Shown here one piece after another: positions 28,370 through 38,435 of a stretch of 64,000 bases of DNA. This DNA is from Paracoccaceae bacterium (GTDB lineage Bacteria > Pseudomonadota > Alphaproteobacteria > Rhodobacterales > Rhodobacteraceae). The DNA is taken from the NCBI GenBank assembly GCA_947504705.1, contig CANNIA010000009.1, forward strand, positions 48,039 through 112,038, written 5' to 3'. The notes under the pieces are model-generated. The model made no database searches. It saw only the letters and a list, made by a program, of their open reading frames with translations, and was not told the origin of the DNA. Numbering within the stretch: the first letter of the stretch is position 1; every line of letters begins with the position of its first letter. The translations under genes and the position numbers were made by a program.

Positions 28370-31300
28370 ATGCCGATGGAAAAGACCTTCAACGCAGCCG
28401 AGGCTGAGGCCCGGATTTCCAAGCTTTGGCTTGACCAAAAGGCCTTTGCTGCCGGGGCGAATGCCAAGCCCGGCCATCCCGCCTTTTCCGTCATGATCCC
28501 GCCGCCCAATGTCACCGGCTCCTTGCACATGGGCCATGCCTTCAACAACACCTTGCAAGACATTCTGGTCCGCTGGCACCGGATGATGGGTGACGACACG
28601 TTGTGGCAGCCCGGCACCGACCACGCCGGGATCGCGACCCAGATGGTGACCGAACGCGAGATGGCCCTGCAACAGGAACCAGACCGCCGCACCATGGGGC
28701 GCGAAAAGTTCCTGACCCGCGTCTGGCAGCAAAAGCAAAAGTCGCGCGGGACGATCATCGGCCAGCTTCAGCGCCTTGGCGCCAGCGCCGACTGGGACCG
28801 CGAGGCGTTCACCATGTCGGGCGCGCCCGGTTCGCCCGAGGGTGAGGACGGCAACTTCCACGACGCGGTGATCAAGGTCTTCGTCGATCTTTACAACAAA
28901 GGCCTGATCTATCGCGGCAAGCGGCTGGTCAACTGGGACCCCCACTTTGAAACCGCGATTTCCGACCTTGAGGTCGAGAATACCGAAGTCCCCGGCCGTA
29001 TGTGGCACTTCAAATACCCGCTCGCTGGCGGTCAGACCTATGAGTATGTCGAGAAGGACGCCGAGGGCCGCGTGACCCTGCGCGAAACCCGCGACTACAT
29101 CTCCATCGCCACCACCCGACCCGAAACCATGCTGGGCGACGGCGCGGTGGCGGTGCATCCGTCCGACGAACGCTATGCGCCCATCGTCGGAAAGCTCTGC
29201 GAAATCCCGGTCGGCCCGGCAGAACACCGCCGCCTGATCCCGATCATCACCGACGAATACCCCGACCCCAGTTTCGGCTCGGGTGCCGTCAAGATCACCG
29301 GCGCGCATGACTTCAACGACTACGCCGTCGCCAAGCGCAGCGACATCCCGTGCTACCGTCTGCTGGACACCCGCGCGCAGATGCGGGCCGATGGGGTGCC
29401 CTATGATGAGGCCGCCAAGATCGCCGGTCGCATGTCCCGCGCCTGGCTTGTGGCCAAAGGCTACGCCACCCCCGGCATCGCCGAGCAGCCCTTCACCCTG
29501 TCGGAATCCGAGATCGACGCCCTGAACCTCGTCCCCGACGACCTGCGCGGCCTTGACCGGTATGAGGCGCGGAAGCGCGTGGTCGAAGCGATCACCGCCG
29601 AAGGCCTCGCGGTCACCACCCTGAAGAAATCCGTCGACAAGGAAACCGGGGCCGAACACCTGGAACTGGTGCCGTATGTCGAGTCCAAACCGATCATGCA
29701 GCCCTTCGGCGACCGGTCGAAGGTCGTGATCGAGCCGATGCTGACCGACCAGTGGTTCGTCGACACCGCCAAGATCGTCGAACCCGCGCTGGAGGCGGTG
29801 CGCTCGGGCCGGACGAAGATCATCCCGCCCAGCGGAGAGAAGACCTATTACCACTGGCTGGAAAACATCGAGCCTTGGTGCATCAGCCGCCAGCTTTGGT
29901 GGGGGCACCAGATTCCGGTTTGGTATGGGCCGAGCAAGCATACTGAAAACGGTATTGCGAAGAACGAACTTGCCTTCTTCTGTGCTGCTGACCAAGAGTC
30001 GCTCTTTGATCAGCTTGAAGACTATTATGGTAGCGTTCTGATCGTTGAGCCGCAAAACCCGGATGAGTTCTGGCAAGTCACGGAGAACTTTCGCTTTGCG
30101 GTGAATGCCGGGATTGCGGACAAACTGGACGGGAAGCTACTAGTTCCAATCTACCGCGACCCCGACGTCCTCGACACCTGGTTCTCCTCCGGTCTCTGGC
30201 CAATCGGCACGCTCGGCTGGCCGGAACCCACGCCGGAGCTGACGAAATACTTCCCCACCTCGGTCCTCGTGACCGGGCAGGATATCCTGTTCTTCTGGGT
30301 CGCCCGGATGATGATGATGCAGTTGGCCGTGGTGGGGGACATCCCGTTCCACACCGTCTACCTGCACGGCCTTGTCCGCGACGCCAAGGGCAAGAAGATG
30401 TCCAAATCCTTGGGCAACGTCATCGACCCGCTGGAGATCATCGACGAATACGGCTGCGACGCGCTGCGGTTTGCCAATGCCGCGATGGCCTCGCTGGGCG
30501 GCGTGCTGAAGCTGGATACCCAGCGCATCGCGGGCTACCGGAACTTCGGCACCAAGCTGTGGAACGCCTGCCGCTTTGCCGAGATGAACGGGGTCTGGGA
30601 AGGTCACACCACCCAATCCACCGCGCCTGCGGCCAAAGCCACCGCCAACCGCTGGATCATCGGCGAGACCGCCCGCACCTTGGCCGAGGTCAACGAGGCC
30701 TTGGAAGCTTTCCGCTTCGACACCGCCGCCGACGCGCTGTACAAGTTCGTCTGGGGCAAGGTCTGCGACTGGTATGTCGAATTCGCCAAGCCCCTGTTCG
30801 ACGGCCCCGACGCCGCTGAAACCCGCGCTACGATGGCCTGGGTCCTTGACCGTTCAATGATCCTCCTCCACCCCTTCATGCCCTTCCTGACCGAAGAGCT
30901 GTCGGGCACCACCGGCAAGCGCGCGAAGCTTCTGGTCCACACCGACTGGCCGGACCTTCCCGCCACTCTGATCGACCAAGCCGCTGCGCAGGAAATGTCC
31001 TTCGTCACCACCCTGATCGACGACATCCGCTCCGCCCGCGCGCAGGTCCACGTCCCCGTGGGCCTCAAGGCCGACCTCGTGGCCACCTCCCTCACCGACG
31101 ACGCCCGCCAAGCCTTCCAGCGCAATGAAACGCTGATCAAACGCCTCGCCCGCATCGACAACGTCACCGAAGGTGCGGCCCCCAAGGGCAGCATCGCCGT
31201 CGCCGCCGAAGGGGCCGCCTTCGCGATCCCCCTCCAAGGCCTGATCGACATCGCGGAAGAAAAATCCCGCCTGCAGAAGGCCCATGACAAGCTGGCCAAG

Positions 31301-31456
31301 GAAATCGGGGGCCTCAAAGGCCGCCTCGACAACCCCAACTTCGCCAAATCCGCGCCCGAGGATGTGGTGATGGAAGCCCAGTCGAACCTTGAAGCCCGTC
31401 AGGAAGAGGCCGCGAAGATCAAGGAAGCCCTGACCCGCCTTTCGGACCTCGGCTGA
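28370..31456 (+). CDS. valS: Valyl-tRNA synthetase
   Basis: A 1028-residue class I synthetase. The HIGH-type motif lies in [21 protein letters not shown] (about residues 43-63), the amino-acid-binding [13 protein letters not shown] follows, the editing domain contains [13 protein letters not shown], the KMSKS motif is KKMSKSLGN (near residue 675), and the C-terminus is a coiled-coil arm. The ATG at 28370 has AAGGGG upstream. Between PVWYGP and [16 protein letters not shown] there is a segment of about 75 residues, longer than usual, whose DNA is visibly poorer in G+C (about 29935-30155). A terminator follows the stop. Confidence 0.96.
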   Translation: MPMEKTFNAAEAEARISKLWLDQKAFAAGANAKPGHPAFSVMIPPPNVTGSLHMGHAFNNTLQDILVRWHRMMGDDTLWQPGTDHAGIATQMVTEREMALQQEPDRRTMGREKFLTRVWQQKQKSRGTIIGQLQRLGASADWDREAFTMSGAPGSPEGEDGNFHDAVIKVFVDLYNKGLIYRGKRLVNWDPHFETAISDLEVENTEVPGRMWHFKYPLAGGQTYEYVEKDAEGRVTLRETRDYISIATTRPETMLGDGAVAVHPSDERYAPIVGKLCEIPVGPAEHRRLIPIITDEYPDPSFGSGAVKITGAHDFNDYAVAKRSDIPCYRLLDTRAQMRADGVPYDEAAKIAGRMSRAWLVAKGYATPGIAEQPFTLSESEIDALNLVPDDLRGLDRYEARKRVVEAITAEGLAVTTLKKSVDKETGAEHLELVPYVESKPIMQPFGDRSKVVIEPMLTDQWFVDTAKIVEPALEAVRSGRTKIIPPSGEKTYYHWLENIEPWCISRQLWWGHQIPVWYGPSKHTENGIAKNELAFFCAADQESLFDQLEDYYGSVLIVEPQNPDEFWQVTENFRFAVNAGIADKLDGKLLVPIYRDPDVLDTWFSSGLWPIGTLGWPEPTPELTKYFPTSVLVTGQDILFFWVARMMMMQLAVVGDIPFHTVYLHGLVRDAKGKKMSKSLGNVIDPLEIIDEYGCDALRFANAAMASLGGVLKLDTQRIAGYRNFGTKLWNACRFAEMNGVWEGHTTQSTAPAAKATANRWIIGETARTLAEVNEALEAFRFDTAADALYKFVWGKVCDWYVEFAKPLFDGPDAAETRATMAWVLDRSMILLHPFMPFLTEELSGTTGKRAKLLVHTDWPDLPATLIDQAAAQEMSFVTTLIDDIRSARAQVHVPVGLKADLVATSLTDDARQAFQRNETLIKRLARIDNVTEGAAPKGSIAVAAEGAAFAIPLQGLIDIAEEKSRLQKAHDKLAKEIGGLKGRLDNPNFAKSAPEDVVMEAQSNLEARQEEAAKIKEALTRLSDLG

Positions 31457-31460
31457 CTTC

Positions 31461-31527
31461 CTTCTGGCGAAATACCTCTGTGGGGTTAAGACCGCAGGGA
31501 CAAAGGGGGGCGCAAAGCCCCCCTTTT
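31461..31527. terminator. valS terminator and GAGGTATTT repeat, copy E
   Basis: A 10-bp perfect stem (AAAGGGGGGC at 31502-31511 with its complement at 31517-31526, loop GCAAA) is followed by TTGCTTTT, a likely intrinsic terminator for valS. Read on the minus strand, the same hairpin is followed about 20 bp later by GAGGTATTTCGCCAGAAG (31479-31462), which looks like a diverged member of the GGGATATTT tail family. Confidence 0.8.
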
Positions 31528-31639
31528 GCTTTTGGCGCAAGACCAACACTCGGCCAACCTGCGCCCAACAAGGAAACCACGCAAACACACACTTGCGTGC
31601 TATGCTCACCGGGTTACAGCCGAAACCAAGGTGAACCCG

Positions 31640-32452
31640 ATGCGCGACGCTGATACGCTGTTCTCCGGCTCGATCGCCGAGAATTACGACCGCACCATGG
31701 TCCCGTTGATCTTCGCGCCCTACGCTGCCGATCTGGCGCAGCGTGCGGTGGCCCTCGCTCCCGCATCAGTGCTTGAGACCGCCGCAGGCACCGGGGCTGT
31801 CACTCGGGTCTTGGCACCACTGCTGGCGGCGGGCGCAAGTTATGTCGTGACCGACCTCAACCAGCCGATGCTTGACTATGCCGCGTCCCGCCAACCGCCC
31901 GACAGCCGCATTAGCTGGCGTCAGGCCGACGCCTTGGCCCTGCCTTTCGCTGACGACAGCTTCGACCTTGTCTGCTGCCAGTTCGGCGCGATGTTCTTTC
32001 CAGATCGCGTTGCCGGCTACCGTGAGGCAAGGCGCGTCTTGAAACCGGGCGGGCGCCTGCTGTTCAACGTCTGGGATCGCATTGAAGAGAACGCATTCGC
32101 CGATACGGTGACAAACGCGCTGGCCACGATCTTCCCGCAGGACCCGCCACGCTTTTTGGCCCGCACCCCGCATGGCTATCACGACAAGGCCCAGATCCAC
32201 GCCGATCTTGCGGCGGCGGGGTTCTCGCAGGTGGTGATCGAGACGAAGGCTGAACGGAGCGAGGTGGCCTCGGCCCGGGTTCCCGCACTTGCCTATTGTC
32301 ACGGCACTGTTCTTCGCACGGAAATTCTGGCCAGAGACCCGAACAGCCTGCAATCGGCAACCGATCATGCCGAAGCCGTGATTGGGAAAAAGCATGGCAG
32401 CGGGGCGATTGCTGGCAAAATTCAGGCGCATGTGATTGCGGCTGTGGCGTAG
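31640..32452 (+). CDS. Class I SAM-dependent methyltransferase
   Basis: A 270-residue methyltransferase of the UbiE/Methyltransf_11 type. Motif I is VLETAAGTGAVTRVL (about residues 40-54), followed by the acidic SAM-ribose residue in YVVTDLNQPMLDYA, then WRQADALALPFADDSFDLVCCQFGAMFF and RRVLKPGGRLLFNVWD. The substrate is unknown. The frame is open from 31526; the ATG at 31640 has AAGGTG upstream and begins just before the conserved fold. Confidence 0.9.
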   Translation: MRDADTLFSGSIAENYDRTMVPLIFAPYAADLAQRAVALAPASVLETAAGTGAVTRVLAPLLAAGASYVVTDLNQPMLDYAASRQPPDSRISWRQADALALPFADDSFDLVCCQFGAMFFPDRVAGYREARRVLKPGGRLLFNVWDRIEENAFADTVTNALATIFPQDPPRFLARTPHGYHDKAQIHADLAAAGFSQVVIETKAERSEVASARVPALAYCHGTVLRTEILARDPNSLQSATDHAEAVIGKKHGSGAIAGKIQAHVIAAVA

Positions 32453-32466
32453 AAGGCACCTTTCAG

Positions 32467-32796
32467 ATGTCCTGGCTTTCCCGTCTGGCCGAAAGGCAAA
32501 TCCAGAAAGCCCGCATAAAAGGTCAGCTTCAGGGGTTGGAGGGCGAAGGCAAGCCCCTGCCCGACCGGCCCGGCGACGCCTTCATTTCACCCGGCGATGC
32601 CGTGGGCTTTCGGATCATGGCCGAAGCCGGGGTCCTGCCGGAAGAGATCACGCTGAAAAAACAGGCCGCCGCCCAGCGCGCCCATCTTGCGACCCTGACG
32701 GATGAGGCAGACCGAAAGGCCGCCATGGCCGAACTTGCGCGGCTTGAGATGCTGCAAACCATAGCCGAAGAAAGCCGCCGCAAATTCCTGCGCTGA
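32467..32796 (+). CDS. DUF1992 (DnaJ homologue subfamily C member 28) domain protein
   Basis: A 109-residue cytoplasmic protein that is essentially one DUF1992 domain: ERQIQKARIKGQLQGLEGEGKPLPD near the start and a charged helical C-terminus. The family is found alone in bacteria and fused to a J domain in eukaryotic DNAJC28, but no J domain is present here. Function is unknown. It lies 14 bp after the methyltransferase and probably shares its transcript. Confidence 0.85.
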   Translation: MSWLSRLAERQIQKARIKGQLQGLEGEGKPLPDRPGDAFISPGDAVGFRIMAEAGVLPEEITLKKQAAAQRAHLATLTDEADRKAAMAELARLEMLQTIAEESRRKFLR

Positions 32797-32806
32797 AAAG
32801 CCAACC

Positions 32807-33802
32807 TTAGGGCAGCGTCGGGGTGGCAATCTCCGGCATTGTCCCGCTCAGGCTTTCCAAAAACGCCACGATCGACGCCGTTTCCGCCGGGTCAAGGGGG
32901 CTGCCCAACTGCCCTGCCGCCATGACATCCACGGCGGTAGCAAGGTCCGCGATCTTGCCAGAGTGGAAATAGGGCGCAGTCAGGGCGACATTGCGCAGGG
33001 GGGCGGTACGGAAGATGAACTCGCCCGCACCAGGATCGTTCGCGGCTTTCGCGGCAATCTCATCGGCAGCCAAGACATCGACTCCGGGAAGTTCGATAAG
33101 CCCCAAGGGGTAATAACCGGTCCCGCCCAGCGCCGGCCCAAAATGGCAAAAGGAGCAACCGCGGCTGATAAAGGCTGAAAGCCCTGCTTTCTGAGCATCT
33201 GTCAACGCTGCATCATCGCCCAAAAGCCAAGCGTCAAATGGGCTGGGTGTCGAAAGCGAATGCACGAAGATTTCCAGCGCCTGCGCCGTGTGTTCCGGCG
33301 TAATGGGGTCAGCATCGCCCGCAAAGGCTGCTGCGTAAAGCACGGCATAGCCCGGCACAGCCTTGATTGCAGCAATGGCAGCCTCTGGCGTGTTCAACAT
33401 GCTAATGAGGTGCTCACCGGAAATTGCCGGCATAGCCGCAATATCCACATCCAGCCCATCCCAGAAATACGTTTCATTCAGGGAATGGTTCAAGACAGTC
33501 GAGGTATTACGAAGACCCTGGGTCCCGTCGATCAGGACTGGCGTCACCAGCCCATCTTGTCCGGCCTTGGCCAGATCGTGGCAACTTGCACAGGACATCT
33601 TTCCCGTGCTGGAAATCCGGGTATCGAAGAACAACGCCTGACCAAGGGCCAGCTTTTCTGGACTGGTCAGATTGCCGTCAATTTCCGGAGCGGTTGCGGG
33701 CAGTGGTGCGAAGTATTCGAAAGCTGCATCGCGCAGCGGGTCGGCAAGTAACGGCGAGCCAAGAACAGTGGTCGCCGAAAGCAAAAGAAACACAGACCGC
33801 AA
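32807..33802 (-). CDS. Di-heme cytochrome c peroxidase family protein
   Basis: A 331-residue periplasmic protein with a signal peptide (about residues 1-20, SVFLLLSATTVLGSPLLA) and two CxxCH heme sites: CASCH at 71-75 and CSFCH at 216-220. The segment LGQALFFDTRISSTGKMSCASCHDLAKAG and the late VALTAPYFHSGKIADLATAV match the CcpA/MauG superfamily, which reduces peroxide or modifies proteins. The start appears to be TTG at 33802 with a GGGAGGGGG site; a nearby ATG is out of frame. It is divergent from the aminotransferase gene. Confidence 0.9.
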   Translation of the reverse strand: MRSVFLLLSATTVLGSPLLADPLRDAAFEYFAPLPATAPEIDGNLTSPEKLALGQALFFDTRISSTGKMSCASCHDLAKAGQDGLVTPVLIDGTQGLRNTSTVLNHSLNETYFWDGLDVDIAAMPAISGEHLISMLNTPEAAIAAIKAVPGYAVLYAAAFAGDADPITPEHTAQALEIFVHSLSTPSPFDAWLLGDDAALTDAQKAGLSAFISRGCSFCHFGPALGGTGYYPLGLIELPGVDVLAADEIAAKAANDPGAGEFIFRTAPLRNVALTAPYFHSGKIADLATAVDVMAAGQLGSPLDPAETASIVAFLESLSGTMPEIATPTLP

Positions 33803-33980
33803 GACATCCCCCTCCCTAGTTTCACAAATGACGCAGTAGCGTCACCCGAAAGCGTCACCCGAATTCCATTCCTGTCATTTGATCCTGATCAAGCCGGCCC
33901 CGTTTCGAGCTGCGGCACGGCGACGCAGGCAATAGTCACGCCCTCTTGCACCACACGAAGCTGCATGCCAGCCTGCCCGC

Positions 33981-35087
33981 ATGAGCCGCTTTCTGACCCC
34001 CCATGCCGCCAGCCTGCCCTCTACCGTGCCCTTCACCGGGCCCGAGGCGCTGGAGCGTCGCAGTGCCACACCTTTCCGCGCCCGCCTTGGGGCGAATGAA
34101 TCGCTCTTTGGCCCCTCGCCCAAAGCCATCGCCGCCATGCAGGCAGCGGCCAGCCGGGCATGGATGTATGGCGATCCCGAAAACCACGACCTGAAACAGG
34201 CACTTGCCGCACATCACGGCGTGACGCCGGGGCATATCGCCATTGGCCCCGGCATCGACGGGCTTCTGGGCCTTCTATGCCGTCTGGTGCTGGAACCCGG
34301 CGACGCCGTTGTTACGTCGCTTGGCGCTTATCCGACCTTCAACTTCCACGTTGCGGGCTACGGCGGCGTCCTGACTCGAGTGCCCTATCTTGGCGATCAC
34401 GAAGACCCCGAGGCCCTGATTGCTGCTGCGCGGTCCACGGGTGCCAAGCTGATGTATTGTGCCAATCCCGACAACCCGATGGGCAGCCACCATCCTGCTG
34501 CGGTGATCGAGGCGATGGTGGCCGCCCTGCCGGAAAAGACGCTGCTGATCCTGGACGAGGCCTATGCCGATCTTGCTCCGCCAGGCTCGGTTCCCACTAT
34601 CCCCGCCGATCATCCGCAGGTGATCCGCATGCGCACCTTCTCCAAAGGCTACGGGATGGCGGGGGCACGGGTCGGCTACGCGATCACCAATCCCGATCTG
34701 GCGTTGGCCTTCGACAAGGTGCGCGACCATTTCGGCATGGGCCGGATCAGCCAAGCCGGGGCTTTGGCTGCACTGGCCGATCAGGACTGGCTGTGCCGCG
34801 TGCAGGAAAGGGTCATCAAGGCCCGGGCGCGGCTTGGCGAGATTGCCACCGCGAATGGGCTTCGCCCCCTACCCTCGGCCACCAATTTCGTGACCATCGA
34901 CTGTGGGCGGGACGGCGATCATGCGCGCCGGGTCCTGACCGAACTTGGCAAGCTTGGCGTCTTTATCCGCATGCCGGGCGTCGCGCCCATGGACCGCTGC
35001 ATCCGCATCAGCCTTGGTGACGACGCGGCCCTCGATGTGCTGGAGGAATGCCTGCCTCAGGCCTTGTCGGCCGCTTCCGCTGGCTGA
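33981..35087 (+). CDS. PLP-dependent aminotransferase, histidinol-phosphate aminotransferase-like
   Basis: A 368-residue class I/II aminotransferase. Family motifs are RLGANESLFGPSP, YGDPENHDLKQALA, YCANPDNPMGSHH, LDEAYADL and the PLP-lysine loop RTFSKGYGMAGARVGYA, with a C-terminal RISLG arginine. The pattern is closest to HisC-type enzymes, yet no his genes are adjacent, so it may act on another amino acid. The last 31 bp overlap the convergent DUF4177 gene. Confidence 0.9.
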   Translation: MSRFLTPHAASLPSTVPFTGPEALERRSATPFRARLGANESLFGPSPKAIAAMQAAASRAWMYGDPENHDLKQALAAHHGVTPGHIAIGPGIDGLLGLLCRLVLEPGDAVVTSLGAYPTFNFHVAGYGGVLTRVPYLGDHEDPEALIAAARSTGAKLMYCANPDNPMGSHHPAAVIEAMVAALPEKTLLILDEAYADLAPPGSVPTIPADHPQVIRMRTFSKGYGMAGARVGYAITNPDLALAFDKVRDHFGMGRISQAGALAALADQDWLCRVQERVIKARARLGEIATANGLRPLPSATNFVTIDCGRDGDHARRVLTELGKLGVFIRMPGVAPMDRCIRISLGDDAALDVLEECLPQALSAASAG

Positions 35088-35491
35088 GCCACTGGCGCAG
35101 GCTCGTCGTCATCTTCCTCAACGTCGGGCCGGATTGCCGGGCCAAGCGCAGGAGCCTTTGCAGGAATGGGCGCTTCGGCCGGGCCAAGACGCGGCGGTGC
35201 GGCTTCAGGCTCTTCGCGCCGGTTCAGGCGAGCCGCAGGGACCGGTTCGCTGTCCTCCACCACAAGGCGGCGAAAGACCAGCACGTTCACATATGTCGTC
35301 TTGGTGCTGGTGAACCCAACCCGCTCTTCGCAAGGCAGCGCGTCGGCGCGGACATAGTCCCAGCCTTCCGCCCCTAACTCGTTCATCAGACCGGTCAGCG
35401 CCAAAGCAAAGCGGTCTTCGGTGGTCTTGACCCCGCGCGCCTTTTCGCCCCGTTTGGGGGCTGGAATGACCTTGAACTCAAAACGCTGCAT
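35057..35491 (-). CDS. DUF4177 domain protein with Pro/Ala/Glu-rich tail
   Basis: A 144-residue protein. The first 70 residues form a DUF4177 domain (QRFEFKVIPAPKRG, NELGAEGWDYVRADALPC, FTSTKTTYVNVLVFRR); the rest is low-complexity, rich in Pro, Ala and acidic residues. The frame is open to 35539, but the ATG at 35491 follows GGGAGA and starts exactly at the domain. Function is unknown. Its 3' end overlaps the aminotransferase gene on the other strand by 31 bp. Confidence 0.82.
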   Translation of the reverse strand: MQRFEFKVIPAPKRGEKARGVKTTEDRFALALTGLMNELGAEGWDYVRADALPCEERVGFTSTKTTYVNVLVFRRLVVEDSEPVPAARLNRREEPEAAPPRLGPAEAPIPAKAPALGPAIRPDVEEDDDEPAPVAQPAEAADKA

Positions 35492-35609
35492 CGGGGTCTC
35501 CCGGAATGGATGCGGGAAGTCATAGGGGATAACGGCCAAAGCCGCAAATCAGGAAAACCTGCCTAAGCGGAGCGGCACCACTGCGCCTGCCAGCCGGCAG
35601 GAAACCGGG

Positions 35610-37121
35610 TCAAAGACCCAGCTTCGCCGCCACCAAAGCATTCACTGTGGCCGGGTTGGCCTTGCCCCCGGTCGCCTTGATCACCTGCCCGGTGAACCAG
35701 CCAGCCAGCTTGGGGTTGGCCTTGGCCTTTTCCACCTGATCGGGGTTGGCGGCGATGATCTCGTCCACCGCAGCCTCAATCTCACCCGTGTCGGTGACCT
35801 GCTTCATTCCACGCGCCTCGGCAATCGCCGCCGGATCGCCGCCTTCGGTGTAGACGATCTCGAACAGGTCCTTGGCCATCTTGCCGGAAATCGTGCCAGC
35901 GCCGATCAGGTCGATGATCCCACCCAACTGCGCCGCCGAGACCGGGCTTTCGGTGATCTCATGGCCTTCCTTCTTCAGACGGCCAAAGAGTTCGTTGATC
36001 ACCCAGTTTGCAGCGGTCTTGCCGTCGCGCCCCTTGGCCACGTCGTCGAAATAGCGCCCCGAGTCGAGTTCCGCCGTCAGGACGTTGGCGTCATAGTCAG
36101 TCAGGCCATAATCGGCCATGAAGCGCGCCTTCTTGGCATCCGGCAGTTCAGGCATCCGTGCCGCGATGTCATCGACAAAGGCCTGCTCGATCTCCAGCGG
36201 CAAAAGATCGGGGTCCGGGAAATAGCGGTAGTCGTGCGCCTCTTCCTTCGACCGCATCGACCTGGTTTCGTTCTTGTCGGGGTCGTAAAGCCGGGTTTCC
36301 TGCACCACCTTGCCGCCATCCTCCAGAATGGCGATCTGGCGGCGGGCTTCGTAATCAATGGCCAGTTGGATGAACCGCATCGAGTTCATGTTCTTGATCT
36401 CGCAGCGGGTGCCAAGATGGCCGAAATCCTGCGTCGCCTGATATTTCTCGTACTGGCCCGGGCGGCAGACCGAGACGTTGACGTCAGCCCGCAGGTTGCC
36501 GTTCTGCATGTTGCCGTCGCAGGTGCCCAAATACCGCAGGATCTGGCGCAGCTTGGTGACATAGGCCGCAGCTTCCTCCGGCCCGCGAATGTCGGGGCGG
36601 CTGACGATCTCCATCAGGGCCACGCCCGTACGGTTGAAGTCCACGAACGACAGCGTCGGGTCCATGTCATGGATCGACTTGCCCGCGTCCTGTTCCAGAT
36701 GGATTCGTTCAATCCGCACAAGGCGCGCGACACCGGGCGACAGTTCGATCAGCACTTCGCCCTCGCCCACGATGGGGTGGTAAAGCTGGCTGATCTGATA
36801 GCCCTGCGGCAGGTCGGGGTAGAAATAGTTCTTCCGGTCAAAGGCCGACACAAGGTTGATCTGCGCCTTCAGCCCCAGCCCGGTGCGGACCGCCTGTTCA
36901 ACGCAAAACTCGTTGATGACCGGCAGCATCCCCGGCATCGCGGCATCGACCATCGCGACGTTCGAGTTCGGCTCGGCCCCGAAAGTGGTCGAGGCACCCG
37001 AGAAAAGCTTGGCGTTAGACGAGACCTGGGCATGGATCTCCATGCCGATCACCAGTTCCCAGTCGTGCTTGGCCCCGACAATCACGCGTGGAGCGGGCGC
37101 AGTATAGGTCAGGTCAAGCAT
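35610..37121 (-). CDS. gatB: Asp-tRNA(Asn)/Glu-tRNA(Gln) amidotransferase subunit B
   Basis: A 503-residue GatB, the kinase/tRNA-binding subunit of the amidotransferase that makes Gln-tRNA(Gln) or Asn-tRNA(Asn). Diagnostic stretches are [42 protein letters not shown], and [23 protein letters not shown]. The C-terminal YqeY-like region (about residues 360-500) is complete. Neither gatA nor gatC is adjacent. Confidence 0.97.
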   Translation of the reverse strand: MLDLTYTAPAPRVIVGAKHDWELVIGMEIHAQVSSNAKLFSGASTTFGAEPNSNVAMVDAAMPGMLPVINEFCVEQAVRTGLGLKAQINLVSAFDRKNYFYPDLPQGYQISQLYHPIVGEGEVLIELSPGVARLVRIERIHLEQDAGKSIHDMDPTLSFVDFNRTGVALMEIVSRPDIRGPEEAAAYVTKLRQILRYLGTCDGNMQNGNLRADVNVSVCRPGQYEKYQATQDFGHLGTRCEIKNMNSMRFIQLAIDYEARRQIAILEDGGKVVQETRLYDPDKNETRSMRSKEEAHDYRYFPDPDLLPLEIEQAFVDDIAARMPELPDAKKARFMADYGLTDYDANVLTAELDSGRYFDDVAKGRDGKTAANWVINELFGRLKKEGHEITESPVSAAQLGGIIDLIGAGTISGKMAKDLFEIVYTEGGDPAAIAEARGMKQVTDTGEIEAAVDEIIAANPDQVEKAKANPKLAGWFTGQVIKATGGKANPATVNALVAAKLGL

Positions 37122-37187
37122 GATGCCTCCGGTAACAGCGGTACGCTTGGGGGTTTAGGCCGGTCGCGAGGCTGGGGCAAGAGGGCT

Positions 37188-38396
37188 TCAGCCGCGAGGA
37201 ATGCGCGCGCCAAGCCCCCCGCCAGCGCGCTGAATGCGGGCCCCCCTTTGCAGGGCCGGGCCAAACACCTCACGCAAGGTAAGGGCCAGACCATCGGCCC
37301 CTCGCGTCCAGCTTTCCAGATGCACCTCTTGCAACCGGTTCAGGAAGACGTCCGACAAGGCTTCCCGCGTCTTCGTCACCAGCGAAACCGCCTGCGGCCC
37401 AGCCTCGCGAAAGCCGCGCAAAAGCTCTGCCAGCAGGTTCGCCACCACATTCGCTCGGTGCTGGCAACCGGTTGCAGCCTGAAAATCCATCAATCCCTGC
37501 GCCAGCATCTCCATATCAAGGTTTGGCAGCGCCGCCCCAAGCCGACCCTGCGCCGTCAGGTGGAAGACGGCATAGGCCGCCTTGCCGGTGATCTCCGCTG
37601 TCATGACCGAGGCCCGCCGCGCCGCCTTTTCGAAAGCGGCGGCAGTGCCCCCGGCGAGTTCCAGCAGGAAATCGGCATGGGCGCCATGGGCCAGGACATC
37701 CTCGGGATCAAGGTCGCACCAATCCTCGTACCAATCGCGGCAAAGACTTGCCCCATCGGCCAGCGCGGGAAGCAAACGATACCGGCTTGCGGCCAAAAGC
37801 GGCGACATCTCCTCGATCGCATCGAAATCTTCCAGAAGGCCGTCCGCCGCCTCGATCAAAGAGGCCGCCTCTCCGACAACGGCTGCACCCTCATCACCTT
37901 CCACCGCTTGGGACATCAGTGCCAGTCCAAGATCGATCTGGACCTCGGCCAGAAGATGGGCGGCGGCATAGTCTTGGACATGCAAGGCATGCACCGCCTC
38001 GAACCGCCGCAGTTCAACCCTCGCTTCGGCAAGATCGGCCTTGGACAGCAGTGCCAGAAACCGCGCGCGGATCCCTTCGCTGATAAGATGCGAAACCCGG
38101 CGTCCGCCCGAAGCCATCGTCCGCTCCTGATCGGCAAAGCGCAAAGCCTCCAGTACATCATCCCATTCACCGGCATCGGCCATGGCGCAATGGTCGCGGC
38201 GGATGCAATCCCATTCCGTTGCTTCCGGCCCGCACTGGACCACCGGCACATCCAGCCGCGACAGGAGTTCCCTGGCGCTGATCCCATCCGGCAGTGAAAG
38301 CTCGGAAGTCCCCCGCAACACGGGACGGGTGGCAAGTTCCTGCCGACCGCGGCCAACGTGGGTTTTCACCTGCAAGAGCGCCGGGGTAATCAGCAT
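37188..38396 (-). CDS. Hypothetical protein, helical, 402 residues
   Basis: I do not recognise this protein. It is soluble in appearance (no signal peptide or membrane helix), acidic in the middle, and strongly helical, rich in Ala and Leu, with repeated segments such as ARFLALLSKADLAEARVELRRFEAVHALHVQDYAAAHLLAEV that suggest a TPR-like or alpha-solenoid fold. A WYEDWCDLDPEDVLAHGAHADFLLELAGG stretch stands out. Start ATG at 38396 has GGAG upstream; an in-frame TTG directly precedes it. It lies between gatB and the divergent transglycosylase gene. Codon use looks native. Confidence 0.75.
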   Translation of the reverse strand: MLITPALLQVKTHVGRGRQELATRPVLRGTSELSLPDGISARELLSRLDVPVVQCGPEATEWDCIRRDHCAMADAGEWDDVLEALRFADQERTMASGGRRVSHLISEGIRARFLALLSKADLAEARVELRRFEAVHALHVQDYAAAHLLAEVQIDLGLALMSQAVEGDEGAAVVGEAASLIEAADGLLEDFDAIEEMSPLLAASRYRLLPALADGASLCRDWYEDWCDLDPEDVLAHGAHADFLLELAGGTAAAFEKAARRASVMTAEITGKAAYAVFHLTAQGRLGAALPNLDMEMLAQGLMDFQAATGCQHRANVVANLLAELLRGFREAGPQAVSLVTKTREALSDVFLNRLQEVHLESWTRGADGLALTLREVFGPALQRGARIQRAGGGLGARIPRG

Positions 38397-38435
38397 CAAC
38401 TCGACTCCTAGGCGGCAAGCATCGCCCTAGAGACA

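Noticed and set aside
27992..30076. 694-codon minus-strand frame across the membrane gene and valS
   Set aside because: Antisense shadow of valS with no domain signature.
35961..38297. 778-codon open frame on the plus strand
   Set aside because: It is antisense to gatB and the 402-residue gene and has the composition of a G+C-rich shadow frame, with no recognisable motif.
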